Assembly: GCA_937892845.1 (NCBI GenBank)
Contig: CALBGP010000032.1
Span: 62,001-126,000, forward strand
Source of the DNA: an uncultured Eggerthellaceae bacterium
GTDB taxonomy: Bacteria; Actinomycetota; Coriobacteriia; Coriobacteriales; Eggerthellaceae
Reading direction: 5' to 3'
DNA: 64,000 nucleotides
Of this stretch, positions 38,335 to 47,537 are shown one piece after another. The stretch's first letter is position 1. Each line of letters begins with the position of its first letter. The translations under genes and the position numbers were made by a program. The notes beneath the pieces are model-generated. The model was not told the DNA's origin, ran no database searches, and was given only the letters and a program-made list of their open reading frames with translations.

Positions 38335-38349
38335 GGATTCGTCATGGGA

Positions 38350-38805
38350 TCAGCGATAGGTGTTCACATCGGCGTCGAGCTGCATGATCTTGGCGACGCG
38401 CATGGCGTGGCGTCCCCCTTCGAACTTCGTGTTCAGAAACGCGTCCACGATCTGCTTGTTGGTTTCCAGGTCCACGAAACGGCCGGAGAGCGTGATGATG
38501 TTGGCGTCGTTGTGCTGCCTGCACAGCTCGGCGAACTGGACCGAGGTGATGTTGGCGGCACGGCAACCCACCACCTTGTCGGCGGCAAGGGCCATTCCGA
38601 TGCCGGTACCGCACACCAGGACGCCGCGGTTGGCAAGGCCGTCCGAAACGTCATGTGCGACCTTGGCGGCATAATCCGGATAATCCACGCGGTCATCGGT
38701 GTCTGGTCCGCGGTCTATGACGTCATAGCCCGCCCCGATCAGATAATCGCGCAGCTGCTGCTTCTGCTCGAAGCCGGCGTGATCGCTTGCGATGGAGATC
38801 CTCAT
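38350..38805 (-). CDS. rpiB: ribose-5-phosphate isomerase B
   Basis: A 151-residue RpiB/LacAB-type isomerase linking ribulose and ribose 5-phosphate. The start [17 protein letters not shown], the catalytic-Cys segment [18 protein letters not shown] (Cys near 65) and [12 protein letters not shown] are the family motifs. The ATG overlaps the glpK stop as ATGA, so the two are translated together. Confidence 0.95.
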   Translation of the reverse strand: MRISIASDHAGFEQKQQLRDYLIGAGYDVIDRGPDTDDRVDYPDYAAKVAHDVSDGLANRGVLVCGTGIGMALAADKVVGCRAANITSVQFAELCRQHNDANIITLSGRFVDLETNKQIVDAFLNTKFEGGRHAMRVAKIMQLDADVNTYR

Positions 38806-40295
38806 CTACGTGCCCTTTCCACTGCTGCATGCCATCCGGCAAGCAGGTTGCCTCTTTCTTGCTCGGTCATTGTAGGCGCAAACGAAGTTCCCTCGCGGCG
38901 CAATGAGCGCAATTCCTCTGTGTCGGCCCAGAAACCCGACGAAAGGCCCGCAAGGTAAGCCGCGCCCAGAGCCGTGGTCTCAGCGCACTGCGGACGATTG
39001 ACCGCGCAGCCCAGGATATCGGCCTGGAACTGCATGAGGAATCCGTTGGCCGAAGCGCCGCCGTCCACAGCGAGCTCCGTCAAGGGATGGCCGGCATCCG
39101 CCTCCATGGCATGCAAGACGTCCCAGCTCTGATAGGCAAGAGCCTCCAGTGCGGCGCGCACGATATGGGCGCGTCCGGCACCGCGCGTCAGGCCGCAGAT
39201 CATGCCGCGGGCTTCGGCATCCCAGTACGGAGCGCCCAGCCCCGTGAAGGCGGGAACCACATGCACACCCGCTGAATCAGCGACGCTTTTCGCCAGCCGC
39301 TCGCTTTCCGCGGCGGACTCGATGATGCCCAGCTCGTCGCGCAGCCATTGGATGAGCGCGCCGGCTATGAAGATGCTGCCCTCCAGCGCATATTCGGTGC
39401 CCTGGGTGCCCGGAGCGCTGGCCGCGATGGTGGTGACCAGGCCGTTCGTGCTCTCAACGGCGCGGTGCCCGGTATTCATGAGCAAAAAGCACCCGGTACC
39501 GTAAGTGTTCTTGGCAGCCCCTTCGTCGAAGCAGCACTGGCCGAAGAGCGCAGATTGCTGGTCGCCGGCCACGCCGCGGATGGGGATACCTTCCAGAATG
39601 CCGGAATACGACGTGACGCCGAAGTAGCCCGAGGAGGGCCGCACTTCCGGCAGCATGCACGCGGGAATGCCGAAAAGCTCGAGGAGCTCTTCGTCCCAGC
39701 AGCCGCGGTGGATATCGTAGAGCATGGTACGGCTTGCATTGGTGGGGTCGGTGGCGTGCACCTTTCCGCCGGTCAGACACCAGATCAACCACGTATCCAC
39801 GGTACCGAAGGCAAGCTTGCCCGCCTTCGCATCCTCCGCCGCTCCCGGAACGTTTTCCAGAATCCAGGCGATCTTGCTGGCGCTGAAGTAGGCATCGGGG
39901 ACCAAGCCCGTCTTGGAGCGGATGAGCTCCGACACGCCTTCGCGCGCGCACAGCTCTTCGATCATGGGAGCCGTGCGGCGGCACTGCCACACGATGGCGT
40001 TGGCAACAGGCCGTCCGGTTTCGCGATTCCACACCACGGTGGTTTCGCGCTGGTTGGTGATGCCGATGCTGTCGATATCCTCAGGCCCCACGCTTCCCGA
40101 AACCAGAAGCTCGGTCAACACGCCGAGCTGGGTGGACAAGATCTCCTGGGGATTGTGCTCAACCCACCCGGGCTGCGGATATATCTGGCGGAAAGGACGC
40201 TGGGCCAAACCGCGCACGCGCCCCTGCTTGTCGAACATGATCGCGCGCGAGGAAGTGGTTCCCTGATCGAGCGCTACGACAAATCTCTCACCCAT
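38802..40295 (-). CDS. glpK: glycerol kinase
   Basis: A 497-residue FGGY-family kinase that phosphorylates glycerol to glycerol 3-phosphate. The N-terminal ATPase motif is [15 protein letters not shown], followed by GWVEHNP and [14 protein letters not shown]. The C-terminal domain has [24 protein letters not shown] 40295 is preceded by GAAGG; the frame continues upstream inside the lipase-like gene without homology. The lipase-like neighbour upstream could supply glycerol. Confidence 0.96.
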   Translation of the reverse strand: MGERFVVALDQGTTSSRAIMFDKQGRVRGLAQRPFRQIYPQPGWVEHNPQEILSTQLGVLTELLVSGSVGPEDIDSIGITNQRETTVVWNRETGRPVANAIVWQCRRTAPMIEELCAREGVSELIRSKTGLVPDAYFSASKIAWILENVPGAAEDAKAGKLAFGTVDTWLIWCLTGGKVHATDPTNASRTMLYDIHRGCWDEELLELFGIPACMLPEVRPSSGYFGVTSYSGILEGIPIRGVAGDQQSALFGQCCFDEGAAKNTYGTGCFLLMNTGHRAVESTNGLVTTIAASAPGTQGTEYALEGSIFIAGALIQWLRDELGIIESAAESERLAKSVADSAGVHVVPAFTGLGAPYWDAEARGMICGLTRGAGRAHIVRAALEALAYQSWDVLHAMEADAGHPLTELAVDGGASANGFLMQFQADILGCAVNRPQCAETTALGAAYLAGLSSGFWADTEELRSLRREGTSFAPTMTEQERGNLLAGWHAAVERARR

Positions 40296-40317
40296 GCCAA
40301 ACCTTCTTTCAACGGGC

Positions 40318-41271
40318 CTATTCGGCCTTCGCGGCAGTCTTCGAGTCCATCCAGCGGGCCGTCTCCTCGAAGACGCGCGCACGCCCGGGCTCGTTGAGTA
40401 TCTCATGGCGCATGCCCTCGTACAGGACGCAATCCACAGAATCCATACCGGCCTTGCGGTACTGCTCGGCGGCTGCCATAACGGCCTTGCCGCATTCACC
40501 CACAGGATCATCCGAACCGGCTATGAAAAGCAGCGGCAGATCGTGCGGAGCGGCAGCAGCGGTCTCTGGCCTGACGGCTTGCGCGGTCAGCGACGTGAGC
40601 GCGGCATATGCGCCCACGGTGAACATCTGGCCGCATTCGGGATCCGCGATGTAGGCGTCCACGACGGCGGGATCCGTGGACAGCCAGTCAAGCGGCGTGC
40701 GCGCATCCGCGATTTTCTTGCCGAAACCGCCGGCTCCAAGGCCGTCGACGAAAGCGCTGCGGTAGGTCTCCCCTTTCAACGACGCGATGATGCGCGAAAC
40801 CCTGTTGCCGAGCCACGAAAGGGCCGAAGCCTGCTGGCCGGTCCCGCAGATGACGGCAGCCGCAAGGCCGCTTCCGTAGCGGGAGATGTAGACGCGCGTG
40901 ATGAAGCTGCCCATGGAATGGCCGAACATGATATAGGGCGTCACCGAGGAGAATCGGGACGCAACGAGCTGGCGCAGTGAGTGGACATCCTCGATGAGGA
41001 TGTCAGCCCCGCCATCCAGAGGAATATGTCCCAGCTGATCGGGCGAGCTGACGGATTTGCCATGCCCCACGTGGTCTTCGGCGCATACGACATATCCCAG
41101 ATCAACCAGATACGCTGCGAATTCCGCGTAACGTTCGATATGCTCGGCCATGCCGTGCACGATCTGGACGATGCCGCGCGGCACAACCTTCACGTTGTCG
41201 GGCTGCCACATGAGCGCACGGATCTGCGTGGACCCGTCGTTGCTCATGTACCCCAGTTTGACGGTCTTCAT
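40318..41271 (-). CDS. alpha/beta hydrolase, monoacylglycerol-lipase-like
   Basis: A 317-residue Hydrolase_4-type serine hydrolase. [10 protein letters not shown] near residue 45 is the oxyanion region typical of lysophospholipases and monoglyceride lipases. The nucleophile Ser is near 118 in FGHSMGSF, the Asp in AGSDDPVG, and the His in [10 protein letters not shown]. There is no signal peptide, so it is probably cytoplasmic. It lies 22 bp before glpK in the same direction, which fits release of glycerol from acylglycerols followed by phosphorylation. ATG 41271 with GAGGAG is chosen over a TTG at 41286. Confidence 0.85.
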   Translation of the reverse strand: MKTVKLGYMSNDGSTQIRALMWQPDNVKVVPRGIVQIVHGMAEHIERYAEFAAYLVDLGYVVCAEDHVGHGKSVSSPDQLGHIPLDGGADILIEDVHSLRQLVASRFSSVTPYIMFGHSMGSFITRVYISRYGSGLAAAVICGTGQQASALSWLGNRVSRIIASLKGETYRSAFVDGLGAGGFGKKIADARTPLDWLSTDPAVVDAYIADPECGQMFTVGAYAALTSLTAQAVRPETAAAAPHDLPLLFIAGSDDPVGECGKAVMAAAEQYRKAGMDSVDCVLYEGMRHEILNEPGRARVFEETARWMDSKTAAKAE

Positions 41272-41313
41272 ACCATCACTCCTCAATGCGTTGGAAGAGA
41301 CGGGCCTGCGGCA

Positions 41314-41919
41314 TCAGCCGACGCAGGCCCGCTCGATATCGGCAACGGAAAGCCCGCCCATGCGCACAACGCGGGGGGCATCCGCCGTGCAGTCGACGAT
41401 GGTGGATGACACGCCGGCACGCGGCACGTCATCCCCTATGACGGCAGCGGCCTGCGACGCGATGCGCGGATCCACCTGCGATGCGACCTGCGGCGGCGGG
41501 CAGCCCTGGATGTTGGCGCTTGAAGTGGCAAGCGGGAATCCCGTGCGCTCGATAAGGCGAAGCGCGCACTCATCATCCGGCATGCGCAGGGCAACCGTGC
41601 CATCCTGGGCGACGAACGCGACAGGGACCCCGCGCGCCGCACGGACTATGAGCGTGCAGGGACCCGGCCAAAACGCCTCGGCCAGGCGGCGGGCATAGGC
41701 GGGCACCTCATGTCCGAAGCGCACGAGGTCTGCGCGGCTGCCGACAAGCCACGGAATGGCCTTATCGAGGTCGCGACGCTTGATGCGGTAGATCTCATCG
41801 GGCACCGCCGCCGGACCTATGGCAACGCCCAGACCGTACACGGTATCGGTGGGGAAAACCACCGCACGGCCCAAAGCCAGCTCAGAAGCCGCTTTCCCGA
41901 TCTGCTCTTCGGAAACCAT
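41314..41919 (-). CDS. L-threonylcarbamoyladenylate synthase (Sua5/YrdC)
   Basis: A 201-residue YrdC-domain enzyme that condenses threonine, bicarbonate and ATP for tRNA t6A. FPTDTVYGLG, YRIKRRD and FPLATSSANIQG are the family motifs. It lacks the extra Sua5 C-terminal domain, so it is of the short YrdC type. ATG 41919 is 8 bp after the hydantoinase stop. TcdA, which further modifies t6A, is in the same gene run at 46662. Confidence 0.93.
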   Translation of the reverse strand: MVSEEQIGKAASELALGRAVVFPTDTVYGLGVAIGPAAVPDEIYRIKRRDLDKAIPWLVGSRADLVRFGHEVPAYARRLAEAFWPGPCTLIVRAARGVPVAFVAQDGTVALRMPDDECALRLIERTGFPLATSSANIQGCPPPQVASQVDPRIASQAAAVIGDDVPRAGVSSTIVDCTADAPRVVRMGGLSVADIERACVG

Positions 41920-41926
41920 GGCGCCT

Positions 41927-43480
41927 CTATTCGGACAGACCGCCGGCAGCCTTGACCTTGACGCGGTTCGTGCGGCCGGGATAGTACTGGAGCGGAACAT
42001 CTTCCACATCCACGATCTCCACCGTTTCGCGCACGGCGCCGGCGGCCACGGCCGCTTCGATGGCGGCCTGGCGGGCATGTGCCAGGGCCTGGTCGCGGGG
42101 CACCGTGTCGTAATCGACGAGCGCCTCGTAGGTGCCGGACACCTTGCTGATGGCAGACCCGATGGCGTTCGCGCACCCGGAGTGCTCGGGTTTGCCCACA
42201 TGCGCGGTGCCTGCAAGATCGGTAGGCAGGATGATCGAACCGCCGCCGACGAGGACGGCATCGATGTCATCGCTGGAGACCTTCATCATATCGATGGCCT
42301 CTTCGACCATGGAGCGCATGGCATCGAGGGCTTGGCGGGCGAATTGCTCGTCGATTCCGGCCACCTTCTCAGGATCGCCCACCTTGGCCATGCCCAAACG
42401 CACGGCGATGTCGGTTGCGGTCATGGTTTCGCCGCCGAAGACCAGCGCATGCTCGGTGATGCGGTAGCCCACGGAATCGGGGCCCACGGTGACGGTTCCG
42501 TCCTCGCGCTTGCGGACGATCGAGCCGCCGCCCAAGCCGATGGACACCACATCGGGCATACGGAAATTCGTGCGCACACCGCCGATGGTCACCGCCACAC
42601 CGCTTTCACGCGGGAAGCCGGCCGAGAGCACGCCCAAGTCGGTAGTGGTGCCGCCCACGTCGATGACAACGGCATCGGACATGCCGGACAGATAGCTTGC
42701 ACCGCGGATGGAGTTGGTGGGACCGCAGGCGATGGTGAGGATGGGATACTGGCGCGCGTGGGCCATGGTCATGAGCGTTCCGTCATTCTGGGACAGGTAC
42801 ACCTCGGCGTTCACCACGCCTTTGTCCACCAGGCTCTGGGCGAAACCGTCGGTGAAGCGCTTGGCGACTTCGTTGAGCATGGCATTGAGGATGGTGGCGT
42901 TCTCGCGCTCGACGATGCCCATGGAGCCGATTTCGCTGGAGATGGAGATGTGGATCCCTTCGCCCAGCACTTCACGGGCTATCTCTGCGGCGCGCAGCTC
43001 GTCATCGTTTCTCACGGTGGCGAAGACCGAGGAGATGGCAACCGCGCTTACGCGGCCCTTGACGCCCTCGAAGAACGCACGGGCGGCCTGCTCGTCGAAT
43101 TCCGCCAGGCGCGTTCCGTCGTATTCGAAACCGCCGCGGATAATGGTGGAATCCACGCAGGTGGCAGCGATGTCTTCCGCCCAATCCACCATGGGCGGGA
43201 TGCCCACCGAAGCGGGCGCGCCGATGCGCAGCACGGCAATGGGCGCCAAGCCCTTGCGCTCCACAATGGCGTTGGTGCACTGGGTGGTGCCCAGCATGGC
43301 CTGCGTGATGAGGGAACGGTCCACGCCGCTGGCTTCAAGGACCGCGTCCATGGCACCCATGATGCCGGAGTAAATGTCTTCAGACGTGGGATATTTCACG
43401 GCAGCCGCAATATTGAGGTCTCCGTCGATGAGTACGGCGTCGGTATTCGTTCCGCCGACGTCGATTCCGAGTTTGTACAT
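41927..43480 (-). CDS. hydantoinase/oxoprolinase family protein, HyuA-like
   Basis: A 517-residue ASKHA-fold protein. The N-terminal LGIDVGGTNTDAVLID and the central VVIDVGGTTTDLGVL are the two phosphate loops, and MLGTTQCTNAI is typical. It is shorter than N-methylhydantoinase A or acetone carboxylase beta because the C-terminal extension is absent. An ATP-dependent ring-opening or amidohydrolase role is expected, but the substrate is unknown. It forms a tight pair with the DUF917 gene, 26 bp upstream, an association that recurs in anaerobes. Confidence 0.85.
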   Translation of the reverse strand: MYKLGIDVGGTNTDAVLIDGDLNIAAAVKYPTSEDIYSGIMGAMDAVLEASGVDRSLITQAMLGTTQCTNAIVERKGLAPIAVLRIGAPASVGIPPMVDWAEDIAATCVDSTIIRGGFEYDGTRLAEFDEQAARAFFEGVKGRVSAVAISSVFATVRNDDELRAAEIAREVLGEGIHISISSEIGSMGIVERENATILNAMLNEVAKRFTDGFAQSLVDKGVVNAEVYLSQNDGTLMTMAHARQYPILTIACGPTNSIRGASYLSGMSDAVVIDVGGTTTDLGVLSAGFPRESGVAVTIGGVRTNFRMPDVVSIGLGGGSIVRKREDGTVTVGPDSVGYRITEHALVFGGETMTATDIAVRLGMAKVGDPEKVAGIDEQFARQALDAMRSMVEEAIDMMKVSSDDIDAVLVGGGSIILPTDLAGTAHVGKPEHSGCANAIGSAISKVSGTYEALVDYDTVPRDQALAHARQAAIEAAVAAGAVRETVEIVDVEDVPLQYYPGRTNRVKVKAAGGLSE

Positions 43481-43506
43481 GTTGGTCCTCCTCTGGGGCA
43501 GGCAGG

Positions 43507-44592
43507 CTACAGGCAGCGCTGCTCAACCGGGATGTAGTCGGTGTCGATGCCGAAATAGCGCGGGCCCACAAGATCGAGGCCGGCTTGCGTGCGCCACAGA
43601 TGGAAGCACGGCAGGCCCACCGCAAGCACGCGCTTGCCGTATTTGAGAGCATCGGTGGGAACGGGCGTGAAGGTTTCGGTATCAACCAGGCAGATCAAAT
43701 CAGGCGCCGTGGCCTTGATGTCCCCATCGACCACGCAGCAGAGATTCTCATTCTGGAATTCGACGTAGGCCTGCGACCCCTTGCAATCCCCGATGCCCTC
43801 GAGCATGACGCGGCCGAAGTTGAAGCCACCACGGGTTTCGCGCAGCACGTCGCTGATCTTTCCCTTGAACAGACGGTATCCGCCCGTGATCTCAAGGAAG
43901 CGCTCCTCAGGGGAAACCCCTTCGGGGCAGCGCTTGATATCGCGGATGGCGCGGCCGAGCTCCTGACTGCGGGTGACGATCCCATGGACCGCGAATTCGC
44001 GAAGCTCATCTGCGGTGACCATGAATTCGGCGCTGATGACCGAGCCGCCGGACACGGACACGGCGGAGCGGCACAGGGTTTCAGTCCACTTGTTGGTGAT
44101 GGTCTCGATGATGCTGAGGTTTCCCTTCTCGTCCACGTACACCATGGGAGAAGAGGAAATGCCGCCGATGGTGAAAGTCACCATCTGGATTTCCGGGAAC
44201 GCACGGCCCATGGCGTCGGCGTCCACCATGGGAAGACCAAGACGCGCAGCGGCCGCAATGGGCAGCATGGAGTTCACGCCGCCGGCCTCGATGGGCATGA
44301 CCGCACATGCCTTGCGCCCGCAGTAGCGCTCGATGACGTCGATGAGGCGGCGGAATTCATCGCGGCCGCAACCCTTCTCGGTAAGGACGGTGGGCGCACC
44401 CACCGATGCGATGGGGACCACGAAGCCTCCATCAGGGACCTCATCGACAGAGATGAGCTTGACGGGACCGCATTCCTTGACGGCTCCGATGGCCGTGAGC
44501 TTGCCGACATACGGATCACCGCCGCCGCCCGCACCGAGCAGTGCGGCGCCCAGGGCGATGTCCTCGATTTCGGGGATTCCAATTAGACGCAT
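43507..44592 (-). CDS. DUF917 family protein
   Basis: A 361-residue member of the DUF917 family. The start IEDIALGAALLGAGGGGDPY is a Gly-rich loop diagnostic for the family, and PIASVGAPTVLTEKG and ADAMGRAFPEIQM follow. No enzymatic activity is assigned; the constant link to HyuA-like proteins suggests a second subunit or next step for the same substrate. AAGGAGG precedes the ATG. Confidence 0.87.
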   Translation of the reverse strand: MRLIGIPEIEDIALGAALLGAGGGGDPYVGKLTAIGAVKECGPVKLISVDEVPDGGFVVPIASVGAPTVLTEKGCGRDEFRRLIDVIERYCGRKACAVMPIEAGGVNSMLPIAAAARLGLPMVDADAMGRAFPEIQMVTFTIGGISSSPMVYVDEKGNLSIIETITNKWTETLCRSAVSVSGGSVISAEFMVTADELREFAVHGIVTRSQELGRAIRDIKRCPEGVSPEERFLEITGGYRLFKGKISDVLRETRGGFNFGRVMLEGIGDCKGSQAYVEFQNENLCCVVDGDIKATAPDLICLVDTETFTPVPTDALKYGKRVLAVGLPCFHLWRTQAGLDLVGPRYFGIDTDYIPVEQRCL

Positions 44593-44698
44593 GTTCGATT
44601 CCTCCTTCAGACACTGCGGGCAAGTCTACCACAGCAGAGTGCGACAGCACGGAGAAGCGAAGCGCCTGTAACCGCATCGAAACGGACCGGCACATCGC

Positions 44699-45715
44699 TC
44701 ATCGGGAGGTTTGCTCGGTCGTGCCGATGACCGAAGAATCGCCGCCTTGTCCGCCCGATCCCGATGAAGCCGAATCGCCTGCGCCGGCATCGCCCTGACC
44801 GGAGGGTTTCTGCTCCGTTGCGTCCTGCGAATCCGACCCCTGTCCCTGCTCCGCATCGGAATTGCCTGACGAATCAGGAGCAGAGGAAGAATCCTGCCCT
44901 AAGCCGCCGGCTCCCGCTTCGCCATGCTGGTCCGAAGCATCGGCATCCGCGCCCTGCCCCGGGCTTTGCGCATCGGGAGCCTGCTGGGTATCGGCCGCAT
45001 CACCGGAAGAACCCGAACCGTCGGCCGCCGCACCCTGAGGGGCGGACTGCGCCTGCCGCCACGCCGAGGCATCGGGGACCGGAGGCTTCGTCCCGATTCC
45101 TTCGCCCGCCGTGAGGATTCCTATGGTCGCAGCGCTTAAGACCACCGCCACCAGGGCAGATACCACAGAACATGCCACGACACGGCGCTGCAGGCGCGCC
45201 TTGCGCAGACGCTGCTGGCGCGCATCGATGACCGCAACGCTCGCATTCGCCGAAAAATCATCGAGCCGCGGGGTGTTCGACACCGCAATGCGCGGAATCG
45301 CAGGCAGGGCGACCGTCTCGGATGCCGAAACGCCGAACCCGGATGCTTCGCCGGACGCGCCGTCGGCAGCCGTGCCGGGCGCCGCATCTTCGGAGCCATG
45401 GCGCGAGGAAGCCCCATGCAGCTTATCGGCCGACGCATTCAGGAACCGGCGGTATATCTGCGACGAAACCGTGGCCACCACCGAACCTACCGCGGCGCCG
45501 ATGAGCGAACCGGCGATGCCGACGCTCGAAGCAAGGAACATGGATGTCACCGCTGCAAGCGCGCCGGCGGCCACCTGGGCAAACGTCAGATCGCCGAACA
45601 GGCTTTCACGCTTTTTCCCGTCAACCGCCTGCGGCTTTCCCTCCTCCGGTCTCACCGCGGGCATCCGTGCCGTTTCCGCCTGGGCCAAAGCTTCCGTCCT
45701 TTCCGATAGGTTCAT
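44699..45715 (-). CDS. unknown membrane protein with acidic, disordered C-terminal third
   Basis: A 338-residue protein I cannot assign. The Glu/Lys-rich start is followed by a Gly/Ala/Val hydrophobic segment (about 44-90) and a basic stretch (RQQRLRKARLQRR, about 166-178). A clear helix at about 180-205 comes next, then about 130 residues of Gly/Ser/Asp/Gln low complexity. The topology suggests a basic cytoplasmic stretch, one or two helices, and a flexible, probably external, acidic tail. No ribosome site is strong, so the start is approximate. It lies between DUF917 and TatD. Confidence 0.6.
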   Translation of the reverse strand: MNLSERTEALAQAETARMPAVRPEEGKPQAVDGKKRESLFGDLTFAQVAAGALAAVTSMFLASSVGIAGSLIGAAVGSVVATVSSQIYRRFLNASADKLHGASSRHGSEDAAPGTAADGASGEASGFGVSASETVALPAIPRIAVSNTPRLDDFSANASVAVIDARQQRLRKARLQRRVVACSVVSALVAVVLSAATIGILTAGEGIGTKPPVPDASAWRQAQSAPQGAAADGSGSSGDAADTQQAPDAQSPGQGADADASDQHGEAGAGGLGQDSSSAPDSSGNSDAEQGQGSDSQDATEQKPSGQGDAGAGDSASSGSGGQGGDSSVIGTTEQTSR

Positions 45716-45751
45716 TCGAAGGCAAGAACATACCGAACGGATATGGCGGGA

Positions 45752-46657
45752 TTATGGCATCAGGGGCGAATGCACCGGTTCGTTACCTCCCGCGCACGGC
45801 ACCTCCACACTGCCTGCATCCGCTGCGCACATGGCTCGGACGGTTGCCGCAGCAAGCGCACGCCGGGAGGTCTCGGCCATCTGGGCCGCAATGTCGCCAC
45901 CCCGCAAAGCCGCAAGCGCATCGGCAGCGCGCGCAAGCGATTCGACCACCTGAAAGACCGCGTCCGCACCATCGCCCGAGATTTCCGGCTCACCGGGAAG
46001 ATCCGTCTCAAGCAGAAGCCGGTTTGCCGGAATGGCCCGCGCATAGGCGCGGCCGCGCTTCGTCGCCAGCATGCGCTCGCCGACGGAGAACAGGCACCCT
46101 GCAGCAATGGCGCGGCCAAGCTGGTCCGATGACCCTGAAAACCAATGGAAGATGCACGTGCCCGCATGAGCCGCACCGCTTGCCTCGATCAGGCCGAGCG
46201 CATCGTCGTAGGCGCGCACGCAATGGATTGAAACCACCGACCCCGGACGCTGCGCCGCAAAGCGGAGCACCCGGTCGAACGCGACCCTCTGGTTTCGGGA
46301 ATTCGCCGCATGCGCACGGCCGTAGTCCAAACCCACCTCGCCGAACAGGCGCACATCGGTTTGCCGGGCTGCACGGTCGAAGGCGGCAAGGCCCTCCTCA
46401 AGCCCGAAGGCATCCGAAGGCACCCGCCACGGATGCCAGCCCAGGCCCACGTGCACATGCGGGCACTGCGCAAACGCCTGCGCAGACGCAGGGTAGGAAA
46501 ACGGATCCATGGTACTCGAGAAGAACACCGCCCCGCGCACTTCGGCGGCTTTCTGCGCCGCCGCGCGGACATCGGCTGCGAAGTCCAGGTGGCAGTGCAT
46601 GTCGAAGAGCGCCTGCCCACGCACGCTGTCCGCCGGAAAAGACGAAGCGGGAACCAT
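45752..46657 (-). CDS. TatD-family metal-dependent hydrolase
   Basis: A 301-residue TIM-barrel hydrolase. The metal sites are visible as FDMHCHLDF (HxH), GEVGLDYG (Glu), SIHCVRAYDD (His), FHWFSGS (His) and LLETDLPG (Asp). TatD proteins act as 3'-5' DNases or deoxyribonuclease-like repair enzymes. The last 40 residues after the barrel are unusual Ala/Cys-rich sequence. ATG 46657 is preferred, although its ribosome site (AAGGGA) is 12 nt away; a GTG at 46711 lies inside the preceding gene. Confidence 0.85.
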   Translation of the reverse strand: MVPASSFPADSVRGQALFDMHCHLDFAADVRAAAQKAAEVRGAVFFSSTMDPFSYPASAQAFAQCPHVHVGLGWHPWRVPSDAFGLEEGLAAFDRAARQTDVRLFGEVGLDYGRAHAANSRNQRVAFDRVLRFAAQRPGSVVSIHCVRAYDDALGLIEASGAAHAGTCIFHWFSGSSDQLGRAIAAGCLFSVGERMLATKRGRAYARAIPANRLLLETDLPGEPEISGDGADAVFQVVESLARAADALAALRGGDIAAQMAETSRRALAAATVRAMCAADAGSVEVPCAGGNEPVHSPLMP

Positions 46658-46661
46658 AGCG

Positions 46662-47537
46662 CTAGCGTCCCTTCGCCCCGGAAGGCTTGGGTACCGGATG
46701 CGCGATGGCACCCGACGAGGGGTGCAGGCCCTGCTGGATCTGCGGCTCTATTCCCAGAAGCCGCCTGATGACGAAGCTTGCAAGCAGCTGTCCCATGATG
46801 GGCGGCGCGTACGACATGGTGCCCAGATTCGAACGCTCGCTGCGCGCGGCCCCTTCGACGGATGCCACCTCGACGGGCTGTTCGCTGGAATAGAGCACTT
46901 CCAGATGCGCCACGCCGCGTCGGCGCAGCTCCTTGCGCATGATGCGGCAGAGCGGACAGTTCACCGTATCGTAGACATCGGCGAAGGCGAAATTCTCAGG
47001 ATGCATCTTGTTCGCAGCGCCCATGCAGCTGATCAGCGGGAACGCGGCCGTCTCCACCCCGTTCCAGCCCGCGTGCTCCGCAGCATATTCGGCAAGGGCC
47101 AGTTTGGTGGCCACCGTATCCACGGCGTCGATGACGTAATCCACGCGACCTGCGTACGCATCCAGAAAACCGGGCACATCGGCCGGAAGCAGCGCGCAAT
47201 CGTGGGTCTCAACCCGGGCATGGGGATTGATCTGGGCCACCATGGAGCCCATCACATCCGTCTTGCGCCGTCCCACCGTCGAGGTGAAAGCCAGCGCCTG
47301 GCGGTTGATGTTGCTGCCCTGGACCTCATCGCGGTCAAGCAGGACCAATCCTCCCACGCCGCCGCGGGCTAAGGCCTCCGCGCAATTCGATCCGACCCCT
47401 CCCAAGCCGAGCACCATCACCGTAGCGCTGCGCAGACGCTCCACGCCCTCATCCCCCACGATGCGCACAAGGCGCGACGAAGGGTCCTGATCGGCCTCGG
47501 CCCCTACACGGGCCGTGCCCTTCGGCTTATCTTCCAT
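46662..47537 (-). CDS. tcdA: tRNA threonylcarbamoyladenosine dehydratase
   Basis: A 291-residue E1-like (ThiF/MoeB fold) enzyme that cyclises t6A to ct6A on tRNA. The nucleotide-binding motif VLGLGGVGSNCAEALARGG, LLDRDEVQGSNINRQ and YVIDAVDTVATKLAL are present. NCPLCRIMRKELRRRG near 205 fits the TcdA arginine/cysteine region. ATG 47537 is chosen, giving an 11-bp overlap with the upstream glucosidase stop. Confidence 0.9.
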   Translation of the reverse strand: MEDKPKGTARVGAEADQDPSSRLVRIVGDEGVERLRSATVMVLGLGGVGSNCAEALARGGVGGLVLLDRDEVQGSNINRQALAFTSTVGRRKTDVMGSMVAQINPHARVETHDCALLPADVPGFLDAYAGRVDYVIDAVDTVATKLALAEYAAEHAGWNGVETAAFPLISCMGAANKMHPENFAFADVYDTVNCPLCRIMRKELRRRGVAHLEVLYSSEQPVEVASVEGAARSERSNLGTMSYAPPIMGQLLASFVIRRLLGIEPQIQQGLHPSSGAIAHPVPKPSGAKGR

